A DNA stretch of 45,932 nucleotides from an uncultured Bacilli bacterium (GCA_934167695.1 CAKPLP010000010.1:1-45932), one strand, 5' to 3'. Shown: positions 25,469 to 34,465, counted from the first letter of the stretch. The notes: generated from the sequence alone by a model not told the origin. Translations and numbers: made by a program.

Positions 25469-25480
25469 AATTTCTACCTC

Positions 25481-25714
25481 CTAACCTAATAATGAATGCA
25501 ATAAAGCAAACAAAACATCAATAACATAAAAGAATATTGAAAAAAACAACACAAATATAAATGTAGCAATAGAATATTTTACTAAATCCTTCTTTGTAGT
25601 CCAATGAATTCTCTTACTTTCAACCTTTACACCATGAAAAAAATTAACAATTTTACTAAAAAAATTAACCTTTTCCTTTTTTTCTTTTACAGCAACCTTT
25701 TTCTCCTTGGCCAT
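25481..25714 (-). CDS. secE: Preprotein translocase subunit SecE
   Basis: Essential clamp of the SecYEG channel. About 77 residues from the ATG at 25714 (MAKEKK), with AAGGTGATAGT upstream. A lysine-rich amphipathic start (VNFFSKIVNFFHGVKVESKRIHWTTKKDLVKYS, containing the conserved W-T) is followed by one membrane helix (about 48-70). The N-terminal 20 residues are unusually lysine-rich. rpmG, normally just upstream in Bacilli, is missing. Confidence 0.95.
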   Translation of the reverse strand: MAKEKKVAVKEKKEKVNFFSKIVNFFHGVKVESKRIHWTTKKDLVKYSIATFIFVLFFSIFFYVIDVLFALLHSLLG

Positions 25715-25748
25715 ACTATCACCTTTTCTTAAATTTTTGTAAAATAAA

Positions 25749-25800
25749 AACACTCTTTCGTGTTCATCTGTAAAATAACATAAATAAAAAAAAAAGTCAA
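25749..25800 (-). promoter_or_regulatory. Possible promoter and leader hairpin of secE-nusG
   Basis: TTGACT at 25800-25795 and TATTTT at 25777-25772 with a 17-base spacer. The start of the transcript would carry a small hairpin (AACAC at 25753-25749 with GTGTT at 25764-25760) followed by TTTATTTT. The -10 and the stem are both weak. Confidence 0.4.
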
Positions 25801-25829
25801 TTAATTTAAAACTTTTTTATATTAAAATA

Positions 25830-26501
25830 TTATTGAGCTAAAATTAACATAATAGGAATAAGAATAGCCATCAAAAGAATAATAACAGGAAATAAAATAA
25901 TTTGAATAAATGCAGATTTATTATCCTCAGTATCAGAATACAATTTACCAATCAATGTACTCTTAGAATATGCAGAGACCTTTTTATTACTACTAGAAGA
26001 ACTAGAACTATCAAGAATACTTTGTTGCCTTTGTTGTTCTCTTTGCAACCTTGCTTTAACATAATCACTTAAATAAACATCAGCATTATTTACAAATATC
26101 CCACGATAATAAGGAACTAAATCAGTTGGAATAAACTCAGAAAAAACACTAAAATTATCTCTAATACCTTTACTATTTTCAGGATTTATATATTGTAAAC
26201 AATCATTATAAACACCAAGTGCTAAACAAGATAAATAATAAATATTTTTATGAACCAAATAATCCTTATTTTCAAAAGATAACTTCTTAACAGAGTTAAA
26301 AGAAACAAAGTTATCACCAATCATAATATTATTAATATTAAAATCATCAACATAATAATTATTTAAATGCAAATTTTTCATATTCAAATCTAATTTATAA
26401 AATAATTTTTTATATTCATCTAATTCTTTTTCATTATTAACATTATGTTTTAATAACCATTCATATAAAGTACTAGTATCAATATCAACATTCTTAGACA
26501 T
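25830..26501 (-). CDS. Tail-anchored membrane protein of unknown function
   Basis: 223 residues. The first 150 are soluble, rich in Asn/Tyr/Leu; then a Q/R-rich helix (LQREQQRQQ), a serine run, and one strong membrane segment at the extreme C-terminus (about 199-222, IILFPVIILLMAILIPIMLIL), so it should be anchored with its bulk in the cytoplasm. The stretch VDDFNINNIMIGDNFVSFNSVKKL faintly resembles the catalytic loop of a protein kinase (DLxxxNIL followed by a strand), with catalytic residues not conserved. I do not assign a family. It is 41 bases after the sigma factor gene and likely in the same operon. Confidence 0.6.
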   Translation of the reverse strand: MSKNVDIDTSTLYEWLLKHNVNNEKELDEYKKLFYKLDLNMKNLHLNNYYVDDFNINNIMIGDNFVSFNSVKKLSFENKDYLVHKNIYYLSCLALGVYNDCLQYINPENSKGIRDNFSVFSEFIPTDLVPYYRGIFVNNADVYLSDYVKARLQREQQRQQSILDSSSSSSSNKKVSAYSKSTLIGKLYSDTEDNKSAFIQIILFPVIILLMAILIPIMLILAQ

Positions 26502-26541
26502 CAGACATCACCTTACTATAATTCAATAGTATACTAAAAAA

Positions 26542-27153
26542 CTAAAAAAAACAATCTACAATAGGACTTTTTTTAACTTTTCGTCGAATTTGTTTAATAT
26601 AAGAATATATATTTTTTGACTTTATATCCAGTAGAGTAGAAATTTCATTATAAGAAAAACCATTCATTCGTAGTTCAAATACTTGAGCTTCTCTATCCGT
26701 AAGCGTATTCTTAAATTCTATTAATTTTTCAAAGACATCGCTTAAAACAATACTTTTCCATGTATCCGAATTAGATAAAAGAATATCTTCTAATACAATA
26801 TTATCACCTATCTCATAATCTAAAGAAATTGCGTTTTCAAGCATTGTATATTTATTTCTATAAATCTTTCTTATATAATCCTTTAATCTATTTTCAATAC
26901 AAACAACAACATAAGAATAAAATACAACATTTTTCTGTGAACTAAAACTTCTAATTGCATCATAAAAAGCAATCATTGCCTCTTGATGAACTTCATCATA
27001 ATCAATTTTTTTGCATTCAAATAACACATTATACTTTTTACAAATACTATTAATTACAGGCATATATTTATCAAATAATATACTAATATAACATTCATCT
27101 TCATCTTCAATTAAATATAATAATTCATAATCACTGACATCTTTATAATTCAT
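26542..27153 (-). CDS. sigH: Sigma-70 family factor, SigH-like
   Basis: 203 residues, in the slot of B. subtilis sigH (after rlmB, before secE-nusG). Region 2: DYELLYLIEDEDECYISILFDKYMPVINSICKKYN, EVHQEAMIAFYDAIRSFSSQKNVVFYSYVVVCIENRLKDYIRK. Region 4 helix-turn-helix: LTDREAQVFELRMNGFSYNEISTLLDIKSKNIYSYIKQIRRKVKK. Small two-domain factor of the SigH type, which in B. subtilis starts sporulation and competence; the exact regulon here is unknown. With yabP/yabQ in the window, a role in spore formation is reasonable. It follows rlmB by 5 bases. Confidence 0.82.
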   Translation of the reverse strand: MNYKDVSDYELLYLIEDEDECYISILFDKYMPVINSICKKYNVLFECKKIDYDEVHQEAMIAFYDAIRSFSSQKNVVFYSYVVVCIENRLKDYIRKIYRNKYTMLENAISLDYEIGDNIVLEDILLSNSDTWKSIVLSDVFEKLIEFKNTLTDREAQVFELRMNGFSYNEISTLLDIKSKNIYSYIKQIRRKVKKSPIVDCFF

Positions 27154-27158
27154 AATAC

Positions 27159-27857
27159 CTACTTTCTATTACGAATCACCTCATATATCATAATCCCAGA
27201 AGCAACAGATGCATTCAAACTGTTAATTTGACCATACATAGGAATAGTAGCCATAAAGTCACAAGATTTTTTCACCAAATTTGATATACCATGCCCCTCA
27301 TTACCAATTATTAAAGCAATTTTACCAGAATAGTCTATCTTTTTAAAATCTTCACCATTCATATCTGTACCAACAATCCAAAAACCATTCTTTTTTAAGC
27401 TATTAATTGTATTAATTAAATTAGAAACTTTAGCAACCTTCATTCTAATTAAAGAACCCGCACTAGTTTTCATTACTGTAGAATTAATCATAACTTGTCT
27501 ATCTTGTGGAATAATAATTCCATCAACACCAGCTGCCTCACAAGTTCTAATAATAGCACCAAAATTATGAGGATCTTCTAAATGATCCAAAATAACAAAA
27601 AACTTAGAATCATCAGTCATAATATCATTAAGATTATAATATTGATAATCCATAACATCTAAAATTATACCCTGATGATTTCCATCAGCCAAATTATCCA
27701 TTTCCTTTTTTGACTTGTAAAAAACTGGTAATTTTGATTTTTGTAATACCGAAATAATAGATTTATCGTTAAAATCATTTTGAAGAAAAACTTTTCTTAT
27801 ATTTTTATTATTAAATTCAATCATCTCATTAGCAACATTTCTGCCATATATTATCAT
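27159..27857 (-). CDS. rlmB: 23S rRNA (guanosine-2'-O)-methyltransferase RlmB
   Basis: SPOUT/TrmH-family enzyme that methylates the 2'-O of a 23S rRNA guanosine. 232 residues: N-terminal substrate-binding domain (YGRNVANEMIEFNNKNIRKVFL) and C-terminal knot domain with the three motifs: ILDHLEDPHNFGAIIRTCEAAGVDGIII, LIGNEGHGISNLVKKSCDFMATIPM and SLNASVASGIMIYE. Its ATG overlaps the mrnC TGA (ATGA), so the two are coupled, as in B. subtilis. Confidence 0.94.
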   Translation of the reverse strand: MIIYGRNVANEMIEFNNKNIRKVFLQNDFNDKSIISVLQKSKLPVFYKSKKEMDNLADGNHQGIILDVMDYQYYNLNDIMTDDSKFFVILDHLEDPHNFGAIIRTCEAAGVDGIIIPQDRQVMINSTVMKTSAGSLIRMKVAKVSNLINTINSLKKNGFWIVGTDMNGEDFKKIDYSGKIALIIGNEGHGISNLVKKSCDFMATIPMYGQINSLNASVASGIMIYEVIRNRK

Positions 27858-28234
27858 AAATTACCTCCTAAAATAGTATTCATAATACATTTTATACGTT
27901 CATTGCTATTAATTAAATCCAAATAACCAATAACAGCCTCTAAAGCAGTTGCATGCTTATACGTTATAATATCACAGTTTTTAGGATGTCTATTACTTCT
28001 ATAATTGCGAGCTCTTCTAATAACATCCATTTCATCATCCGTAAAAAAATTAATATCTATCAATTCTTTTAAAAACTTTGCTTGACTCTTAGCAGATACA
28101 TAATTAATAGATTCCTTTTGCAATGAATCAACATTACTAATTCCTTTATTTACCAAAAAATGTCTTATATAATTTTCATAAATAGTATCTCCAAGATATG
28201 CAAGGACCAAAACATTCATCTCTAACACATTCAT
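27854..28234 (-). CDS. mrnC: Mini-ribonuclease 3 (Mini-III)
   Basis: Double-strand ribonuclease without dsRNA-binding domain; in B. subtilis it matures 23S rRNA ends. 126 residues matching the RNase III catalytic fold: VLAYLGDTIYENYIRHFL (with the acidic active-site residues), SYRSNRHPKN-type turn RARNYRSNRHPKNCDIITYKHATALEAVIGYLDL (second acidic site). In the expected order cysS-mrnC-rlmB, except for one extra membrane-protein gene between cysS and mrnC. Confidence 0.93.
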   Translation of the reverse strand: MNVLEMNVLVLAYLGDTIYENYIRHFLVNKGISNVDSLQKESINYVSAKSQAKFLKELIDINFFTDDEMDVIRRARNYRSNRHPKNCDIITYKHATALEAVIGYLDLINSNERIKCIMNTILGGNL

Positions 28235-28245
28235 ATAATCACTCC

Positions 28246-28268
28246 TAAAAGAAAAAGGCTTTAAGCCT
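28246..28268 (-). terminator. Short terminator after the 235-residue membrane protein gene
   Basis: AGGCT (28256-28260) pairs with AGCCT (28264-28268) over a 3-base loop; TTTTTCTTTT follows on the minus strand. The TAG stop is adjacent. The short stem allows read-through into mrnC. Confidence 0.6.
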
Positions 28269-28974
28269 ATTTAGATATTCCTGTATAATTAGTATTTTTT
28301 TTATCATCAACTAATTTAATAGAATTTAAAATTACATTATTCATCTTATTTAAATAATCATCATCAAAAGTATTACTATCATTTTGACGTAAATTTTCAA
28401 TATTATATCCTTGAAAGTTTGCAATCTTATCTGCCAATTTCCATTCATCACCATGTAATGATATTATATCATTATCCCTTGAATTACGAGCACAAATTCC
28501 ATCATCATTAACTATGATAGTAATATCATCAGCTAAAGCATTATTATCAGATGCAATTTTACCTTTTAATATCCTTAAACTCCCATTAACAACACTATTA
28601 TAATCATCCAATAACATATTTTTATATTTTTCTTTATCTAAAGAATCAGCTGCAGCATTATACATATTAATATTATATAAAGATGAACTAAGTACATTCA
28701 AATCATCTTCATATTTAGCCTCAAAATCAACTCCCAACATTGACTCTAACTCATCAGTATAAGTTCTATTAGGTTCTATAGAAATAACTGCCTCATTAAT
28801 ATTAGAATTCAATTTACGATTATCAGACATATTCTTTAATTGAAATATAAATGTTCCACTAAGTAAAAGTACACTAGAAGATATAGCGATTTTTTTTAAT
28901 GTAGATTTTTTAATATTATTTTTAGAAATTTTACCAGATTTAGTACTAGACAATTTATAATTTGTTTTCTCCAT
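28267..28974 (-). CDS. Bitopic membrane protein, unknown function
   Basis: About 235 residues from the ATG at 28974 (MEKTNYKLSS), with AGGTGG 8 bases upstream. A 30-residue basic cytoplasmic N-terminus (KSGKISKNNIKKSTLKKIA) precedes one membrane helix (about 32-48, ISSSVLLLSGTFIFQL); the remaining 180 residues are acidic/polar and should be outside. Recognisable pieces include EPNRTYTDELESMLGVDFEAKYEDDL and DDGICARNSRDNDIISLHGDEWKLADKIANFQGYN. I do not recognise a family. It has its own promoter (29000-29028) and a weak terminator, and sits between cysS and mrnC, where B. subtilis has no gene. Confidence 0.72.
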   Translation of the reverse strand: MEKTNYKLSSTKSGKISKNNIKKSTLKKIAISSSVLLLSGTFIFQLKNMSDNRKLNSNINEAVISIEPNRTYTDELESMLGVDFEAKYEDDLNVLSSSLYNINMYNAAADSLDKEKYKNMLLDDYNSVVNGSLRILKGKIASDNNALADDITIIVNDDGICARNSRDNDIISLHGDEWKLADKIANFQGYNIENLRQNDSNTFDDDYLNKMNNVILNSIKLVDDKKNTNYTGISK

Positions 28975-28999
28975 AGTAAACACCACCTATCATATAAGA

Positions 29000-29028
29000 A
29001 ATATACCATACCAATAAACAAATTGCAA
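29000..29028 (-). promoter_or_regulatory. Promoter of the 235-residue membrane protein gene
   Basis: TTGCAA at 29028-29023 and TATATT at 29005-29000 with 17 bases between, directly after the cysS stop. Confidence 0.6.
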
Positions 29029-30432
29029 TTAACAATCTATTATTTCAAAAGAAGTTCCATCTCTAGAATCAATCAATTTAATTCCTCTAGAAGCAAGCTC
29101 GTCTCTAATAAGGTCAGCTTTTTCAAAATTCTTTTCTTCTTTAGCTTTTTTTCTCTCTTCTATTTTAATTAGTATTTCTTTTTCTAATTCACTTGAAATT
29201 TCTACTTTATCAGAATCAGTTAATTGTAATGATAATACCTTATCAAAATCACTGATTAAATCATACTTAGTAGAATCATTCAAATTACTATCTTTTAAAA
29301 CATCATACACTACTGTTAACATTTGAGCAGTATTAATATCATTTTCAAAAGATTCTTTAAATTTATTTACATAATACTCTTTTTCATCGTTTTGAACTTT
29401 AAAACTATTATTTAACTTAGAAACTTTTGCTCGTAATTTATTTAATGATTTTTGTGCTATATCCATAGCTTCATAACTAAATACTAGTTGACTACGATAA
29501 TGACTATTCAAACAAAAATATCTATAAGAAAGAGGATTATATCCTTTTTCCATTAAAGATTTAACAGTAAGAATACCACCTTTAGATTTACTCATCTTAC
29601 CAGACTTATCATTTAAATGAGCTCCATGACACCAATAATTACACCACTTATGTCCAAAATAAGCTTCGCTTTGAGCAATTTCATTAGTATGATGCGGGAA
29701 AATATTATCTACCCCTCCACAATGTATATCTAATCTTTCACCTAAATACTTTGCAGATATTCCAGAACATTCAATATGCCAACCGGGGTAACCAACACCC
29801 CATGGAGAATCCCATTTCATAATATGATTTTGAAACTTTGATAACGTGAACCAAAGAACAAAATCAGCGGGATTTCTTTTATACTGATCCTCTTCTACAT
29901 CCTCTCTAGCACCTACTAACAAATCATCTTTATTTTTACCAGATAATTTATAATAATCATTAGCCTTACTAACATCAAAATATACATTACCATTTGAAAT
30001 ATAAGCAACATTTTTTAAAAGCATTACTTTTATCATTTTTATATAAAAATCAATATTATCGCTAGCTTTTGCAATTATTTCAGGTTTCTTGATATTTAAA
30101 AGTTCCATATCATCAAAAAAAGCTTTAGTATAAAAATCTGCTATTTCATATACTGTTTTTCCCTCTTTTCTAGCACCTTTTTCCATTTTATCCTCACCAG
30201 TATCACTATCACTAGTAAGATGACCAACATCCGTAATATTCATGCATCTAGTAACATCATAACCAAGATATTCTAAACCTTTTTGTAAAACATCCTCAAA
30301 AATATACGTTCTTAAATTTCCAATATGAGCATAATTATAAACAGTTGGCCCACATGTATACATTTTGACATGGCCCTCTTCATTAGGTACAAAATCTTCA
30401 ACTACACCAGATAAAGTATTATATAATTTCAT
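29029..30432 (-). CDS. cysS: Cysteinyl-tRNA synthetase
   Basis: Class I synthetase that charges tRNA-Cys. About 467 residues from the ATG at 30432 (MKLYNTLSG), with AGGTGATTAAT upstream; the GTG at 30441 lies in the ribosome site. Zinc ligand and HIGH region MYTCGPTVYNYAHIGNLRTY, further zinc residues PGWHIECSG and FPHHTNEIAQSEA, KMSKS loop GKMSKSKGG, and the helical anticodon domain ending EKADLIRDELASRGIKLIDSRDGTSFEI. Followed by the membrane-protein gene. Confidence 0.97.
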   Translation of the reverse strand: MKLYNTLSGVVEDFVPNEEGHVKMYTCGPTVYNYAHIGNLRTYIFEDVLQKGLEYLGYDVTRCMNITDVGHLTSDSDTGEDKMEKGARKEGKTVYEIADFYTKAFFDDMELLNIKKPEIIAKASDNIDFYIKMIKVMLLKNVAYISNGNVYFDVSKANDYYKLSGKNKDDLLVGAREDVEEDQYKRNPADFVLWFTLSKFQNHIMKWDSPWGVGYPGWHIECSGISAKYLGERLDIHCGGVDNIFPHHTNEIAQSEAYFGHKWCNYWCHGAHLNDKSGKMSKSKGGILTVKSLMEKGYNPLSYRYFCLNSHYRSQLVFSYEAMDIAQKSLNKLRAKVSKLNNSFKVQNDEKEYYVNKFKESFENDINTAQMLTVVYDVLKDSNLNDSTKYDLISDFDKVLSLQLTDSDKVEISSELEKEILIKIEERKKAKEEKNFEKADLIRDELASRGIKLIDSRDGTSFEIIDC

Positions 30433-30459
30433 ATTAATCACCTGCTTATATATTATATC

Positions 30460-30488
30460 AAAAAAAAGATATATATTATACCTTTTTT
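30460..30488 (-). terminator. Intrinsic terminator of clpC
   Basis: 12-bp A/T-rich stem (30462-30473 with 30477-30488, one G-T pair) closed by a 3-base loop, with T-rich 3' side on the minus strand. It lies between clpC and cysS. Confidence 0.6.
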
Positions 30489-30502
30489 TAGAAAACTATC
30501 CT

Positions 30503-32803
30503 TTAAACTTCTAATTCCTTTAAATTTATATTATTACTATCACTAATAATCATATCTAAAATATAACTATTAATAGTTTCATCTATAATCTTATCTATCT
30601 TTCTAGCACCATATTCAATATAATTACACTTATTAATAATTTTTTCCACAAGATCTGTTGAAAAAGTAATATCTATTTCCTTTTCCTTATACTTCTCCTT
30701 CAAAACAGCCAACTTATTAAGTACTATACTTTTAATATCCTTATATGATAAAGATTTAAAATTACATATTTTATCTATTCTATTTAAAAATTCAACTGAA
30801 AAGAAATCCTTCATATCTAAATTACTTTCGATTTCATGAAAACCTATATTTTTTTTAGTACAACCTATATTAGAAGTCATAAAAATGATTGTATTTCGAA
30901 AATTTATCTCTCTACCAGTAGAATCATGCATAATTCCCTCATCCAAAACCTGCAAAAACAACTTAATTACACTAGGATGTGCTTTTTCTATCTCATCTAA
31001 GAGAATAACACAATGAGGACAATTACGTACTTTCTCTAAAATACAATTATTATCTTGATAACCAACATAACCCGGAGGAGATCCAATAATTTTACTAATA
31101 GAATGTTCTTCTTTATATTCACTCATATCTACTCTAATAAAATTATTTTTACTATATAAACATTCTGCATATTTTTTTACAAGCAAAGTTTTTCCAACCC
31201 CCGTAGGTCCTACTAACAAAAAGGAATAAGGTTTATTCTTTGAAAAACCAGATTTTATAATCTTAGTATAATTACAAATTTCATCTATAACTGAATTTTG
31301 TCCTACGATAGTAGAAAGCAATGTTTTTTTCAATTTCTTTATAATATGTGAAGTATTATTTTTAACCTCATAAATAGGTATTTTAGTTTTTAATTCTATA
31401 ATTTCTGAAACCATTTCCTTAGTTATTTCTACAGTTTTTTCCTTACCAGATTTTTTCAAATTATTTCTATTAATTTTATCCTCTATAATATCCTGTTCTT
31501 TTTTCAAATCAATAGCTATTTTAAAATTTTGATTAACAACAGCTTCATTCTTTCTCTTAATTGTATCTTTTAATTTTTTATTAAGTTGCTTTCTTTTTAA
31601 TTCATCATCAGTCATTTTAAGTCCAGCTTTGGCACACACCTCATCCATAATATCAATCGATTTATCTGGATTATGTTGATTATAAATATACTTATCAGTT
31701 AAATTAACAATATACTTTAATATTTCATCACTAATTTTTACATTATGATATTGTTCATATAAAGGTCTTAAGCTAATTAAAATATCTAATGTATGGTCTT
31801 TATTAGGTTCTTTTATTTCGATTTTTTGAAATCTTCTATCTAAAGCCTTATCTTTTTCAATACTATCACGATATTCTACTTTAGTAGTGGCCCCTATAAT
31901 CTTTATTTTTCCTCTTGCTAAACTAGGTTTAAAAATATTTGAAGCATCGATTGCACCTTCTGCACCACCTGCACCTACTATTGTATGTATTTCATCAATA
32001 AACAATATAATAGTTCCATCAGCTTCTACTTCTTTTAAAATTCTATTAATTCGATCCTCAAATTCACCTCTATACTTTGTTCCTGCAACTAAAGATGAAA
32101 TAGATATAGACAAAATCTTTTTATTTTCTAAAAATTTAGGTACATTTCCTTCAACAATTCTTCTCGCTAACTCCTCAACAATAGCTGTTTTGCCAACTCC
32201 TGCCTCACCAATTAACAAAGGATTATTTTTAGTTCTTCTCGACAATATTTCTATAAGTCTATTTACCTCTTCATCACGGCAAACAACAGGATCAACATCT
32301 CCTGCTAAAACTCTTTTATTAAAATTAACAGCATACTCATTAACAAATAATTTCTTGTCCTTTTTGCTCTTTTTAGTAGAAATTTTACCAGCAAACTCAT
32401 TATAAAGTAAATCTATATCAATACCCATACCAATCAATATTCGAATAGCAACTCCATCACCTTCTTCTAATAAAGATAAAAATAACTGTTCTACACTTAC
32501 CTCTTTATCCCCTCTTTCTTTAGTATCAAATATTGCATTTTCAATAACTCTTTTCAAAAGAGGAGTATATAAAAACCAAGTATTAGACTGTTTACCTATT
32601 CCTATTATTTTAACTATTTCATCTCTTAAACTATCATAATTTATCTTATAAAAACTTAATTTATTAGTTAGTTGTAATTTTTTATTAGAAAGAATGGCTA
32701 AAAGAAGATGCTCACTACCAACATAAGGATGTTTTAATTTAATCATTTCATCTCTTGCTAATAATAAAGTTTTTTGTGCTTCTTCACTAAATTTTAAAAA
32801 CAT
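30503..32803 (-). CDS. clpC: ATP-dependent Clp protease ATPase subunit ClpC
   Basis: Hexameric unfoldase that feeds ClpP. 766 residues: double Clp_N repeat (1-145), AAA1 with Walker A GEAGVGKTA (about 199-206) and Walker B ILFIDEIH, a middle coiled-coil with a UVR-like stretch (about 426-444, adaptor-binding M-domain), AAA2 with Walker A GPTGVGKT (532-539), and sensor region EFLNRIDKI. The IGF tripeptide at about 653-655 is the ClpP-docking loop, so it should still partner a peptidase. The segment around IGF is shorter than in B. subtilis ClpC. No ctsR, mcsA or mcsB precedes it. No CtsR or CIRCE site was seen upstream. Confidence 0.95.
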   Translation of the reverse strand: MFLKFSEEAQKTLLLARDEMIKLKHPYVGSEHLLLAILSNKKLQLTNKLSFYKINYDSLRDEIVKIIGIGKQSNTWFLYTPLLKRVIENAIFDTKERGDKEVSVEQLFLSLLEEGDGVAIRILIGMGIDIDLLYNEFAGKISTKKSKKDKKLFVNEYAVNFNKRVLAGDVDPVVCRDEEVNRLIEILSRRTKNNPLLIGEAGVGKTAIVEELARRIVEGNVPKFLENKKILSISISSLVAGTKYRGEFEDRINRILKEVEADGTIILFIDEIHTIVGAGGAEGAIDASNIFKPSLARGKIKIIGATTKVEYRDSIEKDKALDRRFQKIEIKEPNKDHTLDILISLRPLYEQYHNVKISDEILKYIVNLTDKYIYNQHNPDKSIDIMDEVCAKAGLKMTDDELKRKQLNKKLKDTIKRKNEAVVNQNFKIAIDLKKEQDIIEDKINRNNLKKSGKEKTVEITKEMVSEIIELKTKIPIYEVKNNTSHIIKKLKKTLLSTIVGQNSVIDEICNYTKIIKSGFSKNKPYSFLLVGPTGVGKTLLVKKYAECLYSKNNFIRVDMSEYKEEHSISKIIGSPPGYVGYQDNNCILEKVRNCPHCVILLDEIEKAHPSVIKLFLQVLDEGIMHDSTGREINFRNTIIFMTSNIGCTKKNIGFHEIESNLDMKDFFSVEFLNRIDKICNFKSLSYKDIKSIVLNKLAVLKEKYKEKEIDITFSTDLVEKIINKCNYIEYGARKIDKIIDETINSYILDMIISDSNNINLKELEV

Positions 32804-32884
32804 ATATTTGTAATCATTCCTTTCTATTATATTTTATGATTATCTTAACCAATTAGGCAATAAAATATGTTCCAAAAAAAGTGA

Positions 32885-32910
32885 CAAAAAAAAGAAGTCC
32901 GAAGACTTCT
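32885..32910 (-). terminator. Intrinsic terminator after the YfcC-type carrier
   Basis: AGAAGTC (32893-32899) with GACTTCT (32904-32910) closing a TTCG tetraloop (minus strand), followed by nine Ts. One of the clearest terminators of the window. Confidence 0.93.
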
Positions 32911-32912
32911 CA

Positions 32913-34328
32913 TTAAATTAATACTAGGATTGTAAAAATAATTAATAATACAACCAATATTTCAATTACTAACTTCCAAACATTCTTTAACCATTCTTTA
33001 AATGATACATTTAAATAAGATAAAGAAACCATAAGTACAACACTAGTAGGTGCAACTAACATTGTAAGACCATATATAGATTGGAAAATAACCCAGATAA
33101 TAGAATAAACTGTTTTATCTGATATAATACTTGCTAAATATGGTACAGCACTATTAAATGTGTACATAGGATCAGCATTAAATATACTTGCTAAGAAAGC
33201 TACTAAACTTGATGTAAATACATTAAATCCTTTAGTTAATCCAAGTATAGCTTTATAAATTACTAATTGGAATGGATGATATGTAACCATTACTAAACCA
33301 GTATAGATTAAAACTACTATTACAGCAGCTTGTAAAATATTTTTACCACCATCGATAAATCTTTGTACTACATCATCAAATTTAACTTTATAAATTAAAC
33401 TTAAAATCAAAGTAGCAAGTACAATACAAGCAGTTAATTCAGTAAGAGACCAATTACCAAAAGAATTTATTGTACCTAGTAATTTACCAAATATAGTAAA
33501 TCCAAATAACTTAAATCCTGTAACGGCACTTGTAACATCATCAAACAAATCAACTTTAAAAGCTCCTGACCAAGATATAAATGATAAAATCATAACAATT
33601 AATACTAAATCAAGTATTAATACAAGCGGCCAAACTTTTACACTCTTACTTTCTTTAGCTTTTACAACCTCTGGAACATAGAAGTCCATATCCTTAACTT
33701 CCATCTTTGATTTCTTTGGCATTTTTTTCTTAATATACATTACTGTATTAAATATTAAGATTGCAAGACCAAGTACAAGTATAATAATTTTAGCTATTAA
33801 TTGCTTATCTACACTTATAGATAAACTATTAGCTAAAATACTAGTATTATTGTAAGCAAATGTTGTTCCCATTAAACCTACAGCAACACTTCCAACAGTA
33901 GTTAATAATGCAACTATTTTATCATATCCCATTAATAATACTAAACTTATTACAAATGGAAAGAATAATATTAATCCATAATTTAAACCACATACAGAAG
34001 TAATAACTGCAAATAATACCATAATAGTTGAAATTGCAACTAAAGAATGTTTTTTGAATTTATCAGATATTTTATCAAGTAAAACTCTATAAGCACTTAT
34101 ATTATTAAGTACACCATAGAAACCACCCACAGCAAGAATATAAAGAGCAATATAACCAAAATATTGAATCGCTGTAACTGGATATGAGAATATATCAAAT
34201 AAACCCATTTGAACACGACCTTGTTCTACATAACTATTTTGAAAGTAAGCCGTTGGTAAAATCCAAGTAAGAAGCAAAAATACTACCAAAGTTAATAGAA
34301 CAACTTTAACTGTATTATGTTTTTTCAT
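32913..34328 (-). CDS. YfcC/DcuC-family membrane carrier
   Basis: 471 residues with about 11-12 hydrophobic segments: KVVLLTLVVFLLLTWILPTAYF at the start, then YGYIALYILAVGGFYGVL, and a long charged loop near 205-230 (KKKMPKKSKMEVKD). Conserved-looking pieces are VCGLNYGLILFFPF, AVGLMGTTFAYNNTSI, and ELTACIVLATLILSL. The topology and sequence match the YfcC (basic amino acid/C4-dicarboxylate-type antiporter, IT superfamily) group; substrate unknown. It replaces the ctsR-mcsA-mcsB slot between lysS and clpC. It has its own promoter and terminator, so it is probably monocistronic. Confidence 0.72.
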   Translation of the reverse strand: MKKHNTVKVVLLTLVVFLLLTWILPTAYFQNSYVEQGRVQMGLFDIFSYPVTAIQYFGYIALYILAVGGFYGVLNNISAYRVLLDKISDKFKKHSLVAISTIMVLFAVITSVCGLNYGLILFFPFVISLVLLMGYDKIVALLTTVGSVAVGLMGTTFAYNNTSILANSLSISVDKQLIAKIIILVLGLAILIFNTVMYIKKKMPKKSKMEVKDMDFYVPEVVKAKESKSVKVWPLVLILDLVLIVMILSFISWSGAFKVDLFDDVTSAVTGFKLFGFTIFGKLLGTINSFGNWSLTELTACIVLATLILSLIYKVKFDDVVQRFIDGGKNILQAAVIVVLIYTGLVMVTYHPFQLVIYKAILGLTKGFNVFTSSLVAFLASIFNADPMYTFNSAVPYLASIISDKTVYSIIWVIFQSIYGLTMLVAPTSVVLMVSLSYLNVSFKEWLKNVWKLVIEILVVLLIIFTILVLI

Positions 34329-34349
34329 AATTTTCTCCTCCCAACTTTA

Positions 34350-34377
34350 ATTATACTATAATCTCTTTATATTACAA
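34350..34377 (-). promoter_or_regulatory. Promoter of the YfcC-type carrier gene
   Basis: TTGTAA at 34377-34372 and TATAAT at 34355-34350 with 16 bases between, 21 bases before the ATG, which has GGGAGGAG upstream. Confidence 0.65.
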
Positions 34378-34415
34378 GCATTTTAGAATCATTTTTATGA
34401 AATTTTGGTGAAAAC

Positions 34416-34454
34416 AAAAAGAAAAGAAACTGACCACACTTAATCGGTTTCTTT
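34416..34454 (-). terminator. Intrinsic terminator of dus-RDD-lysS
   Basis: 11-bp stem (34423-34433 with 34444-34454, one wobble pair), then TTCTTTTTG on the minus strand, just after the lysS stop. Confidence 0.78.
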
Positions 34455-34465
34455 ATATTTATTAA

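Noticed and set aside
30420..30490. T-box or riboswitch before cysS
   Set aside because: The gap is too short and shows only the clpC terminator and an AT-rich promoter-like stretch; no T-box core (AGGGTGGNACCGCG-like) is present.
31887..32405. 172-codon plus-strand frame opposite clpC
   Set aside because: Antisense shadow of the AAA1 domain; no ribosome site and low-complexity Ser/Pro/Leu composition.
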